From NCBI GenBank assembly GCA_008931825.1, contig QXVZ01033163.1, forward strand, positions 1 through 64,000: a stretch of DNA of 64,000 nucleotides. The letters are read 5' to 3'. Below the pieces are notes generated by a model. That model saw only the letters and a program-made list of their open reading frames with translations. It had not been told where the DNA came from and did not search any database. Source of the DNA: Phallusia fumigata (Eukaryota; Chordata; Ascidiacea; Phlebobranchia; Ascidiidae). A program made the translations under genes and the position numbers. Positions 33,001 to 44,070 of this stretch are shown here, in pieces; position 1 is the first letter of the stretch, and every line of letters begins with the position of its first letter.

Positions 33001-34686
33001 GCTCTATTAGATTAAAAAAAATTTGCTCAATTTAAAAAGATTAATTTGAGCAAAAAATGTTAAATACAATTATATCAGTTGTAAAAAAACTGCTTGTTGC
33101 ATAACAACTATTTTTAGTTACTTCAGTCAAATTAAGTCTTTAGCTGCATGTAATACTGATCCCATATTCTTTTGTTCTTACAAACTATTTTTTTTTATTT
33201 TGGCCTTATACAGAGTTAAGTTTGTTTAGCAGCATAACCTGGGCTTCAGATTTACCTGGTAGGGGACCCCGTCCTGCCAGATAGACATATTTGTCCCAAA
33301 TCTCACTCACCCAATTTTCCTCTGTTTTGTACCTGAGAGGGCAGACTCAGTTTAAAATCACTGTAATAACTTTAAATTCAACCATTCAAACATGCAAAAC
33401 CTCTGCTCTAGCACTTTTTGCAGTTTTATTCCTTCATTCTTTTGAAAATCCTTCATAACTTCAACTACTGATGAATATTCTTCTTCGTTCAAAAGTGGTT
33501 TAATCATTTTTAAAGTTCTGCATGCAAAACCGTAATAACTTGGTTAAATTTGTTTTTTCAAATATTTAACACAATAGACTTCTGGTGTTTTAATGATACC
33601 GACTGGTCATGGCTACTAAACAGTTTTTTTTACATGTATGACAAACCTCTGACATGTAGTTTTTAAAACTTACAAACTTTGATTCGACTATCATTTTTGA
33701 CCAGATTATTATTTATCAAAATTGTTAAAAATATCAGGTTTTGTTTTGTATCCACAATACCTTTTACATGTGTCCTCAAGCTTTGGCAGTGGATACTTCG
33801 GAAGGTAGTTTTGAAAAGAATACAATTTGTTTTTTTTGGGAACAAGAGCCGAAAGCAGGAAACCCCAAGCCTGTAAAGTATATTGCAACAAAATTAAAAA
33901 CCATTCGCAGTCTGTTAAGGAGTTTCACTAGAACGTTTTGATAGCATTGCAATGTTAATGGAGCCTTTGAACTTAGCAGGTGTGTTGTTTGAAATTCTTT
34001 CTTAAAATGCAATATTGGCTGTATTTTTGTATCTGTATTTTGTACCAATTATGACATGCAATAGTTAGTTTGGTTCCTGCAAAAAGTTTTGCCAAATCCA
34101 ATGCGGCACTGGTTTGTTTTTTCTGGTAGTTTATAAAGGCAGACTTGCAATTTTAAAGGCACCACAGTACTAGTTGTCAAAGGTGGGTATAAACCACCAA
34201 ACAACTTGACAGTTAACTACATTTCAATTTAACCAACTTTAACAATATAGAATATGTTCGTGTACAAACAATTGCACCAATCATCACACGCACCTTTGTC
34301 TTCCAGCTTTTGTGGTTGTACAACCAATCTCTGTGAACAAAAAGATTGTTTAAAGTTTAGAGTTGTTTGTTTACAATGCCTGGTTGCAAAAGCACTATTG
34401 AGCCACTGATTTCGGCAGGCTTTAGGCTTAGCAGAATGCGTTACCTGTAAGTTAGAAGTTTGCGAATAATTTCCCAACGTAGCCATTCCGCAATTCCAAA
34501 GGTCGTGGTTCCGACTACAAACGCCACAACCAAAAGACTGTACTTTTCATCTGTCGGCAGTACTTGTACGACCTTGTCAGGAATACACCGATACAAGGAA
34601 TTTGAAAACAGACCAGCTGCTGCAGCAAACGTTGCACCAGTTATTCCGGCGAACAAAAATTTACTCATTCCAGTCATTTCCAGCAT
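27049..34686 (-). CDS. CPT1: Carnitine O-palmitoyltransferase 1
   Basis: Outer mitochondrial membrane enzyme that transfers long-chain acyl groups from CoA to carnitine, the committed step for beta-oxidation. Sixteen exons: 34445-34686, 34294-34330, 33761-33870, 33401-33517, 33256-33332, 32570-32700, 32361-32500, 31573-31765, 31188-31286, 30449-30583, 30202-30378, 28383-28543, 28221-28287, 27983-28162, 27538-27694, 27049-27206 (726 residues, consistent phases). Two membrane spans sit near the N-terminus (FLFAGITGATFAAAAGLF and SLLVVAFVVGTTTFGIAEW). Family motifs: KLYSFQNYLPKYPLPKLEDT; TTRIPGEAIDEL; FDRWFDKSMTFI; the catalytic His in GYNVEHTTAEAT; VDRHLLGLYIAG; ELSTSQSP; and GGGFGPQRPDGYGVAYF. 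Compared with vertebrate CPT1A/B (about 773) the first 45 or so residues are absent. The start lies 9 nt after an acceptor (TTTAG at 34696). Confidence 0.95.
28775..28975. repeat. Dispersed repeat in CPT1 intron, copy 1
   Basis: This stretch shares ordered blocks (CATTCCACAT, TTTCCATGT/TTTCCATATG, ACATTGGGTCCC/GCATTGGGTCCC, ACATATGGGTCCC/ACACATGGGTCCC) with 32788-32990, another CPT1 intron. A partial match (TTGTGTTGGGTCCCC) occurs at about 27293-27307. It is a short, old interspersed repeat of unknown family. Confidence 0.55.
29217..29555. repeat. Tandemly duplicated intronic repeat, copy A
   Basis: Lies in the 1.66-kb intron between exons 11 and 12 of CPT1. It shares ordered blocks with 29612-29914: GGTAAAAAA-GAGTGAAT, GTCACAAAATAC, CATTGTACCAGCTAT (A: CATTCTACCAGCTAT), CTATCATGTGTG and ACAATATGTGTC. 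The block starts directly after an undetermined base (N at 29216), so its left edge may be affected by assembly. Confidence 0.7.
29612..29914. repeat. Tandemly duplicated intronic repeat, copy B
   Basis: Second copy of the repeat at 29217-29555, same orientation, clearly diverged. It ends in a run of A/C followed by AACAATATGTGTCTTCC. It is non-coding. Confidence 0.7.
32788..32990. repeat. Dispersed repeat in CPT1 intron, copy 2
   Basis: Second copy of the GGGTCCC-containing repeat described at 28775-28975, same orientation, roughly 200 bp. No terminal repeats are obvious. Confidence 0.55.
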
Positions 34687-35384
34687 AACCGGAACCTAAA
34701 TTTGAAAGTTAACGTTAAATATGCAGCAAGAGTAACTGCTTAAGCTGGTTCAGAGACACCACCCGCGATCTGCCTCACAGATTGTACACCAGCCGTGCTC
34801 ACGCGAATTTTTAAACTCACTCGCCCACTCATGTCTGCGGTGAAGCTGTTGGGTACAAAGGTCGCTGGTGGACTCTTTTTTTCCCTTTAATGATGCATTT
34901 ATGTAAACTGAACCCCCAAACGTGGACTTCTGACTTCTTGTGTTTACAAAGCATACAACAGGAGGCCACAACCTCGCTATGACGCTGCCTGCACTACAAA
35001 TATTCTTAAAAGCATTGGATATCGAACTAAATGTACTTCTAGCTGTGGACTGTCTATTCACTTTATGCTTCAAAAGCCATCCATAGCAAACACAATTTTG
35101 CATGTTTTTTAGACAAACTGTTGTATTGGTTTTGTCATTCGTTGCACAACCGATACCTTGTGGACTGTGGTGTATCCGAGCTATTTATGATGCGCTCATC
35201 AGAACACTAAAAACCTAGAGTAGTTCAAAGTTCATGTTTCAGTGACTTGTGTTTATTGAATGTGGGAGGCGCTTCCGCAAGCTCTTTCGCTTGATTGTTG
35301 ACATACTTGAGTTTCTTCAAAGGGGATAGCAACACAGCACGGTTTCACTAGGTTTAGCGTAACAGGCTTCCAACACGTGTTGAT
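34687..35384. other. Spacer between MRS2 and CPT1
   Basis: A minus-strand poly(A) signal (TTTATT on the plus strand, 35252-35257) fits the end of MRS2. The 117-codon frame at 34750-35103 (minus) has no recognisable domain. Confidence 0.4.
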
Positions 35385-38300
35385 TCAAGTTTTTTGCTTT
35401 ACAAGGTCATGAAACGACTTTTGACTGTAGAGTCTGTGTTTGCTCTTTCGACTGAGCAAACTGGTTGTCGAATTGGGTGCAACTCCGATTGGCCGCATTT
35501 TTAACAGACCTGCTGTTCCATCCGACATTTGACAGCGGATACGCTGATATCGATCGTGCGATGACATACTTCCGTCATATTTTATACCATTAGGAAAAAA
35601 ATCGTCCAGTTTAAACACATCGGCCCGTTCTTGGTTGGCAAGTCTTGTCGGAGTGCTATGGAAATTTGCCGGTAATCCAAGGTTTTCGACCAGATCCGTG
35701 TACTTGTCTTTGTGCTTAATCTTTGTGTTTTGTTCCGTTGATGATTTTTTTGAGTCAGCACCTCCACTTTCTGGACCCTTCACAAAGTGTCAATGTTTAA
35801 AGTTGTTGCGATATCTTCCTAATTTCCTTTACTCTTAGTAAATAATTATTACCTTGCGCAATATAAAAAAGGCGTTTACGCCCTAGGCAATGCAAGCAAT
35901 GCAAAAGAATTTTGAGTACTCTGTGGACAGAAATATGAGCAAATAATGCCAGCGGCAAGAAAGCGATTGTATATTAAGCAGTCAGGAATATATAATAACG
36001 ACGTGGGACAGGAAACGTCTATTTTTAAAAACGTGTATAAATTTTGTCAATTTAGACTACATGTTTTTACAAGTAAAAGTCATACGGTAAACGAACGTCG
36101 CATGTACTGGAACTAAGGTTTGTAACTTAATTTCACAGAAAGTGTTCGGATACCTTTTTTGGTGATTTCGACGGTACATCCAGCGTCATGTTTCGGAGAG
36201 TTACGAGCAGCAATCTCCAGACGACACCGGCACCACCAAACATTACACCCGATACAGCCCAAAATGCAAGCGGATTCTGCCAAAGTAGAGACATGTCAGT
36301 ATTTTTGGTGATTTTGCATCTAAAATTACAACCTTACGTACATTACATTAGGTTTGTACAGACGACACCTTGTCAAAAAACGGACTTGAAATTTTAGTGA
36401 AATTTTACTGATGGCATGGTGTTGTTAGAAATCCCTACATTATAAAAGTATTACAATCAACATGAAGTTTTACCTCTTCCCACGACGATTCAAGGTTCAT
36501 TCCGAACGCCATCCCCAGCATTCCGAATATGGTACACGAGAACATTCCCATTGTTAACTGCAGCTCAAGACGTAGAAGCAGGTTCCGGTGACTAAAAAGC
36601 AAACACAATTACAAAAAAATCATAGTACACAAAATACCGCTACCTGTCAAGGTTGATTAAGATGGCTGTGTTTGAATTTTCGATTGCTTCTTTTAACTCG
36701 ACAACCTTGTTGGAGATTTCCTCCGCCTGCCAAAGAATATATCGAACACATCTAAAAGACACTTCAACGACAAAGAGAGAAATTGCATAAAAACGTGTCA
36801 CGCAATTCCCTATAAACAGTTGCAACATTGCAACCCAAAGCTACATGTTTTATTTCTTTTATTTTGTCATTAAAAAACAATGGGATTTCAAGCTTTGTGT
36901 TCAAAAGCATGAAAAACAACATTTACACAGACAGTCTTACAAACTGGTGTGCATATTGGTATGTCATTTTAGGGATTCTAGTGCGCTTCAAACCGACGTA
37001 CGTCGCGAAGAAACGAATCAAGTAACGTCTCCATTTCGTCCTGTAGGTTTATCTTATACTTGAGATCAATACGTGGTGGTAACGTCATCTGGGATTGATT
37101 GTTGCCATCATTTTCATCCGAGTGAGTCGTGCTTGTAGGTCCACTCTCGTACGGGTTAAAAATGAACGCATCGTACATTGGCCTATTAACGCAAATGTTT
37201 GTAGGAATTGTTACTCTCAATACGAAGTGAGACACACACATCTTTTTACAATCGAAGCCCGTGGGGAAAAAATAAAACCCTATTGTTTCTTGCAGGACAC
37301 CTACTTTGTCAACTAATGAAATCGAAAAGATACACAAAAAAGGATTTGAGACGGTCATTTAACAATGTATTCGGTCCATCGAACCATTCCTGTTTCAAGG
37401 CAACTACAACCAAACACCAGAAAGAATGACTATCATGGGCCAAGAAAATGTATCATGCATACCTTTCACCTTCTCCTATATCAATGCTGATGCAAAGGTT
37501 TCTTACATCATCATCGTATTCAAGAATTTCTTCCAAAAGGTCACAAAACTCGCGGACGGATGTTGCAAATGTGTTTAACCTACAGATCAACTAGTTTAAA
37601 ACACTTTTACAAAACAATATGCAAGCAAATGCTGTAAGGATGTACGGTTAAGATAATACCTGGTACTGTTCTGTAGAAGTACATGTACAAGTGACCTGTC
37701 TACAACAAGGGTCTTTGGATCAGTCAAAACTGTCAGCAACTTAGTAATGTCTGGTTCAGTTTCTTGTAAGCTTTTCTTAAAGTTTGAAATCTGTGAACAA
37801 TTACATGACAATTGGAATACAAAACATTTAAAGGCAATATATACACACTATGTGCATGAAAATTGCTTCAATGGCTCTATATTCCAGAGGCAAATTGCTT
37901 GTGTACAGAGATGATCCTGTCAATTGTCTGGGTAATTTGTTCCAAAATTCTGCAATATCCTCATTATCACTCGGGTTTGTTTTTGTTGATAGATTGGGTG
38001 GATCTATTAAAAGTACAGCATCGGGACACACAATTGCCTTCAGTTTCTGAAATGCAAAATGAAAATATACACAAATACATCACACCAAACTAAAAAGCAA
38101 GTATTCCAATAAATAATATGCACCTTGAATCTCAAAATTATTTTCCTGTTACGAACAGCTAACATGTTTGTGTGCTGAAAGCGCATGTCCCTCACTGTTA
38201 GCCCAAGCTCTTGGTACAATACAGACTTGGATACCTCTGGTAAAATAGAATGATAGGTCATAAGAGGGAGGTGGAATTTGTTGTGTAGTTGCATAAACCA

Positions 38301-39372
38301 GTGTTTCCCAACCAGTGGGTCAACCCAAAGTTGGGTCACCATGAGATTCTTTTTGGTTGCTTGTTTTTATAAGAAAAGCATAAATATATTAATGTTTTTT
38401 TGTTGTCTTCATTGCTCACAACATTGAACTTTGGCAGGATAGTAATTTAAAACAAAATACAGCATTTGTAGTTTTTGTTTGTGATATAACTCATACTTGT
38501 CCAAAACTAAGCAGTGCATTGCTTATTAAGCAATGCTTCCAATTGCATCTATATTTATTGTAATTTTGATAAAATATTAATTTTGAAAACCATAGTTTCA
38601 CTGTTCGCATTTCAGTATTTGAACACTGCCAAAATACAAAACATATTAGTTTAGATTTAAATTAAATTGTAACATAGGGCCTTACAGAAATCCAACTTTA
38701 AAGTATTGTGGCACAATTATCGGCTTTACAAAAATGCTCAGAACCTCTAGTGCAATATATCATTTCATATTTCAATAATCATGATAATACTGTAGCATAA
38801 ATTCTTAACTTTTTTACACATTTTGGTAATGTACTAATAAAAAAGCTTACCGTAAGCACTCCTCGATCCATTGGATGAAACACAATACTAAACATAAAGA
38901 TATAATAAAAGCAAAGCACTCAACGAAAGAAATTAACATGCTTTAATTTGAAGCAAATACTCACCACCTGAAACTTGGGAGCTTTTTTTGTGAGTCCAAC
39001 TTCTGGTGGATTTGTGCTTGCTTTTCTGTGCAGTACTAAAGTTTCAAATACAGTAATTTTAAAAAATGACCTCCTTTTGTAAACTCCTTTGCAATTACAA
39101 ACATAAACCTTTAATCTGCATAAAGCTAATTCATTCCAATGTCTCAGTGCCATAACATTAATGCATCATGCATGCAAACTTTAATTGCTGTATATATCAT
39201 AAGGAAAGCATTCAAATACATGACAATCTTCATATTTTAACACCAAAACAAAGCTAGTACAGTTATTTTGAATCAAATGTTAGTTTGCGGTATATGGGGT
39301 GAATTTATGAATTTACCTTGACAGATAGTTGTGTTTCTTTTTCCATAGCTTGCACACAGTTGGATCGTCAAC
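35385..39372 (-). CDS. MRS2: Mitochondrial magnesium channel MRS2 (CorA family), 5' end unresolved
   Basis: Inner mitochondrial membrane Mg2+ channel, a CorA-type homopentamer. Twelve exons join in frame: 39317-39372, 38965-39035, 38851-38887, 38124-38236, 37849-38046, 37660-37790, 37463-37579, 37002-37182, 36644-36726, 36474-36591, 36154-36276, 35385-35777. Landmarks: VSKSVLYQELGLTVRDMRFQ; LPLEYRAIEAIF; DPKTLVVDRSLVHVLLQNS; the helix DEMETLLDSFL; NTAILINLDSHRNLLLRLEL; the selectivity motif GMN in MAFGMNLESSWEE after TM1; and TM2 in PLAFWAVSGVMFGGAGVVW. The C-terminal exon adds about 130 residues, longer than the human tail of about 50 residues. The first listed exon begins inside a codon, so the exon with the initiator Met and part of the targeting peptide was not found; it should lie at about 39.4-40 kb. 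Confidence 0.93.
38299..38628 (+). mobile_element. Probable hAT-type element in an MRS2 intron
   Basis: The left end reads CAGTGTTTCCCAACCAGTGG, a typical hAT-type terminus, followed by GGTCAACCCAAAGTTGGGTC. The proposed right end (TTTGAACACTG, 38618-38628) is only a weak complement, and flanking octamers match at about half of the positions. The left end is firm; the right boundary is a guess. Confidence 0.45.
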
Positions 39373-40830
39373 CTATTCAAATGGAGTTGGAATGACATAA
39401 CTACACCTTACCATTTTTACATATCCAACCTCAACCTAACAAGTAAAATAAACTCAAATTTGGACAAATTCGCGGTAGAAAATTTCCAGTGCATTTCCAA
39501 CTTTTACGCCATAAGGGAAACTACCCGATTGAGTTTTTTAAGCATCGTTGTTGGTTCATAGAAGTAATGCACATATAGCATTTTTAACAAAACACAAAAT
39601 TTTAAGTTCTAAGTTATTGACAGAGTTGTCTTTGCACGCGGAATAACACTGAAAAAAACCAAATGTAAAATTTGGTAACAACTAAGGAAAACAGTGGAAG
39701 TAGAAATACGACATACCTTTTAAAAGGCTAGTACAAGACGAAAAACAAATCCATCATATGAGTTGAGTTGAGTTGAGTTGGCTAATACATATTCAAACTT
39801 TGTGCCAATATTTCACTCATGTGTAACATATAAATAAAACTGCAAAAAACTATTAACTGTAAAAAAACTGTATGGATACACAAAGGATAATTTACTGAAG
39901 ATTTCTGGCTATAATGACGCAGGCACATACCATGACTTAACACCCCAATGAGCATGAAACCCTCGAACTCGATTTAATGTTGACAAAATGGGCAACTACA
40001 AAGCGTCCCGAAGCCAGAGGCAGAGTGTTTTAAAAGTTTCTCGAGGGCAAAAAGTTTTTGACTGCCTAAAATGCGAAACTTTGTGAGGTTTCTGACAATT
40101 TAACTGATGAAAAAAGTAATATTTTAACATGTTGGTCTTTTTAAAGCTAAAGGCTATTTTAGTTGCCGCGCAATGAAAATAAACGGTTTGGTCGTGTTTA
40201 GTATTCGACTTTTTCGAAACAAATTTGTGCATTCGTTCCGGCCTAGTCATTTTATGTGTCACGCTTCATTTTTATGCTGCAATAAAGTGCAATTCAATTT
40301 TTATGCCGTCTTTGTAGTGGGTAAACAGTTGTTGAATGAAAAACGACTATTTCTAAAGGTTGTAAACCCTTTATCGAAGGTTTGTGATTACTTTCTGTTT
40401 AGCGCTTCAAGCCAAAGGTTCAGCGGGGGAGGCCTATTTGAGTTTTTCTTCTCAGTGTGTGTATTTTCGTCCGCAAATTGAGCGTTGTTGAATAACTCCA
40501 GTCCAGACTGTCCGGGTTTATTGTTCAGCACGTCGATTTCGCAAATCACCCGCTGCTTCAGTGTATGAAAAAAATCGCGGTTGTTTGGTTTCACTGGTGT
40601 CAAGAAGGGCACGAGACAAGCGCAGTCGAGCAGCCATCGAAGTCACTAATCCTTTGTAATTGAAAAGTTGAATAGTGTGCGAATTTTCACCAAAGAAAGG
40701 TAAAGTTTACGCAATCGATAAAGTTTTGTTTTGTGGTTTTTTTTGTGTAAGGATGCGAGACAAATTCGAATAATTAGGTGTAAAAGTTTAATGAGATGCT
40801 TTTAAATTTCAGATCAGGTATATTATCAAC
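39373..40830. other. Spacer between divergent MRS2 and tetraspanin genes
   Basis: It should contain the first exon of MRS2 and the promoters of both genes. A GAGTT microsatellite (about four units) lies at 39760-39780. The plus-strand frame 40173-40481 and minus-strand frame 39996-40262 overlap each other and match nothing known. An acceptor (AAATTTCAG) ends at 40812, 18 nt before the tetraspanin ATG. Confidence 0.45.
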
Positions 40831-43521
40831 ATGAACACGTGTCTAAAGTACTTCTTCGTAGTCATCAACCTTATTTTATTGGTTTGTGATTTGTTTATTC
40901 AATATTCCTAAAACTTTCTTTCATTGTGATGAAATTTGTGTGTAGGCAAGATGTTTTGTTAAAAGGTGCATAGGCCCGCTTGTGTGACATTCTACCTTCA
41001 TGTCTACTTGTGGTAAATTTTTTTCTGAGCTAGTTACGCAGTTTAAGGTTTGGGACATTTTTCGGGTGCTTTGAGCCACTATATGTAAACCTGTGGTCCT
41101 TTGAAAAGGGCGATATGTAGCACAATATAAAAATATGTTTTTGAGATTTTGTGTATAAAATGGGTTACTATGTTACCAAACAGGTTGGAGGTATTGCTCT
41201 TGTTGGATTTTCAATTTGGCTTCAGTATGGGTCAGCGACACATGAAGTGCTCATTGCGTTTAGGGGTAGTGTGATTGTTATTTACTGTCTACTTGGAGTC
41301 GGCGGAGCGATGGCTGTAACAGGTAAGTTATATAACAAGGCCAATGGACATTATATCATTATAGGTAAATATGTTGGCTATCCCCTATTTTACTGGACCA
41401 CACAAAAATGACGTCAAATGGCTGGTTTAAATATTACTGAAATTTCCATCTTAAAAACATTCATGTCAAAATGACATCGAAGGCAATTACAGTCCACCAG
41501 TGTATAGTGTTTCTTCGCCCAACATGTACATGTCACAGAGCAAATTTTCTCGCCTTGTATTGATTTTGTGGCTTTACTTTGTCTGGATGAAACACTGTAG
41601 ACTCTGATCTGTTTTTTCTTTATTAGACAATGACCCTTTTGCCATTGAAGTATAAAAGCTTAGCGAACCCACGCAAGGGCAACATTAGGTCCACAGTTAT
41701 TGAATTCTGTATTGAGTATCCTTAATGCCTATCAGGTCGACGTATGACGAATGACTTTTTTCAATTTGTTTTGTTACCTTTTGTTTTCAGGCCTAATCGG
41801 AGCCATAGGAGCCTGCTACGAGTCGCAATGTTTTCTTGGCATCGTAAGTGACGGACAAACTATCCCGCGCTTTTGTTTTGATTCCGCTTTGTATATTCTG
41901 AAGTTAAGGATCCCGTAGTTCAAGTGTGCCAGAAATATCTTCTAAAGACAACAACTAGGCCTGCTTGACTTGGAATTTATGCGTCACCATATCACTGACT
42001 TTTCGGTGAAACAAACAACAAGTTCACACAAAAATATAAAAAAACGTCAAACCATTCTACACATAGAAAATGGTCTTTTTATCAGCGTGTCTAGCAGCTT
42101 GCAGTTCAATTACCAGATTTTGGACAATTTGACAGAATATTTGTCAAACTTGACACGTTTTGACATCAAACTTGACATCTGTTACTGCGTTGTGTAATTA
42201 TAGCAAGTCTATGTGTAATATTTAACTGTGCGCTTATTGTTTAGTACATGGTCACGGTCATTTTATTCATGGTATTTGAAGCGGCTCTTCTAATCTATAG
42301 TATCGTAAACAAAGAAAATCTAAAGAACCAGATCGCGGGCTTGTGGGAAACCCTTGGAAATGAGACAAAATACCTAATCCAGGACAGGGTACGTTTGAAG
42401 GCTTATGCAAACACTTCAATAACGGTTTCATCTTTTATAACACCTTGACTCTGTTGCAGCGATAAAATATTCATACTAAGTGTCAAACTAGAATATCAAT
42501 TTCGGATACTTTATCGCTTTACACTTTCCTTGTTCAAAACGGTTTTAGCAGCAGTTTCTATCCTATGTGCTGTACAACGTATGCTTCATTGGTCCATGTG
42601 ACATTGGCATACGCTCCTAATTCAACTAAAATTTGTTGCAGTTCAACTGTTGCGGATACTTGAACGCCTCGGAGTGGAACGGGAGCTTTCATGTCTCTTG
42701 CATCAACAACACGATCGAGAATAGAACTGATCCGTGGAACGTAAGTACACCGCAATTATTGGGCCAAGAATCATTGCGATCCTCTTTATAAAAACTAAAA
42801 GTTTTTAGCATCTTTAGGTCACAAAAGTTTACTACAACGTTTTTCATGTAGACGTCCTGTTATTCGAACGTGTCAAGCTGGATAGACGAAAATATCATCG
42901 TGCTGGGTGTGATCGCTGGATTTGTCATGTTTTTCGAGGTTAAATTGTTGTTAGTATTTGTCCCATTCCTTCAAACACTTAACAAAAATAGGTTGAGATT
43001 TTGACATTTTTGTCGATCTGGTTATATAGTGCAATCTTAGTAAAGAACCACAACAAAAGTTAAACTAAAATCTTACAGGAAAATGTGAATCGACATGGAA
43101 TTCATACTTTACATTACACAAAAACAAAATAAATATCAAAATTAATTAAGTATTTGAAAACGAACAAACAAAATACCAGCAGTATGAAGGTCAGTTCATG
43201 GTGAATTATATACCGCCCAAAATTATTTTCAAACTTTGAAAAGATAAACCAAGCAACCACAAGTGGTAGACGGCAAAATGTGTTTAACAGCTGATTCAGA
43301 TCACTATCACCGGTTGCCTGATACGTTCTGTCGGTAACTTGAACAAAGTCGAAGAGGTACATCGCGATGTTCAAAGACCGTCGCCGAGACACGAACATCA
43401 CAGGGAGAGCGAAACAAGACGGAGTAATGGCGCTTATCGCAATGAAGCATATGAATACGATCGGCGCGACAGTTACTACTACGACATTAATGGGCGAAGA
43501 CATCGTACTGTAAACATTTGA
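40831..43521 (+). CDS. Tetraspanin, paralogue A
   Basis: Four-pass membrane protein of the tetraspanin family, which organises membrane microdomains. Seven exons: 40831-40881, 41184-41322, 41791-41843, 42245-42388, 42642-42740, 42852-42938, 43300-43521 (264 residues). TM1 is split by intron 1 (CLKYFFVVINLILL, then VGGIALVGFSIWL). TM2 and the small loop end GAIGACYESQCFLGI. TM3 is MVTVILFMVFEAALLIYSIV. The large loop carries the CCG signature (FNCCGY), then VSC and SCYSN, giving four loop cysteines and several N-glycosylation sequons (NAS, NGS, NNT, NRT, NTS, NVS). TM4 is IIVLGVIAGFVMFFEITITGC. The cytoplasmic tail is long, Arg/His/Tyr-rich and ends RRHRTVNI. Poly(A) signal at 43677-43682. The exact tetraspanin subgroup is not assigned. 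Confidence 0.93.
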
Positions 43522-44070
43522 TAAAACTGCGATTGTTTGTGTTTTTTTGTCAATTCTAGTTAGCTTCGTAGTCACTGTTCAATGCCTTACAGACGACTGT
43601 GTGAGTTATGTTTAGTTTTTAATCGCTTTTAAAAATGTTAAAGATGAAGAATGGCAGCCAAAAAATGTTTGTTCAAAATAAAAACGCAATGGTGAGAACA
43701 TTTTATATTCTTTGCTGCGCACGGATTTACACTCCCATTGTCGTTGTATCCAGTATTGTTTTTCTGTAAAAGCGCGCAGTCTAACCAAGAGTCTATCTTC
43801 AGGTATTATTCGACACCTTTTACGTAAATGTAACGAAATGATCCAAATGTAGTTACGTGTAGCCTGTATGGTGAACAAACTTAAAATATGTTTGCTTGTT
43901 TAACATAGCGGTTCTTCATCGGTTATTAATTCGCCCAAGCAAAAGTAGAGCAAAAAAGTGAAGTTTGAACAATAAAAATCCGACTTTTACGTTGATCGGT
44001 ATACAGCTTCGGTTTATGGAATTACAGTGAATGGCAAAAGATTTAAACAAAAGTTAGTGATAATGATCAA
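43522..44070. other. Spacer between the two convergent tetraspanin genes
   Basis: It contains the plus-strand poly(A) signal at 43677-43682 and a second AATAAA at about 43971. No coding sequence was recognised. Confidence 0.5.

Noticed and set aside
34750-35103. 117-codon minus-strand frame between MRS2 and CPT1, considered as a CPT1 N-terminal exon
   Set aside because: Its translation has no similarity to the CPT1 N-terminus, and CPT1 exon 1 already has a Met shortly after an acceptor.
43114-43575. 153-codon minus-strand hydrophobic frame
   Set aside because: It lies opposite the last exon of tetraspanin A, whose frame is supported by splice phase and family match. The hydrophobicity is an antisense effect of a basic/Tyr-rich coding strand.
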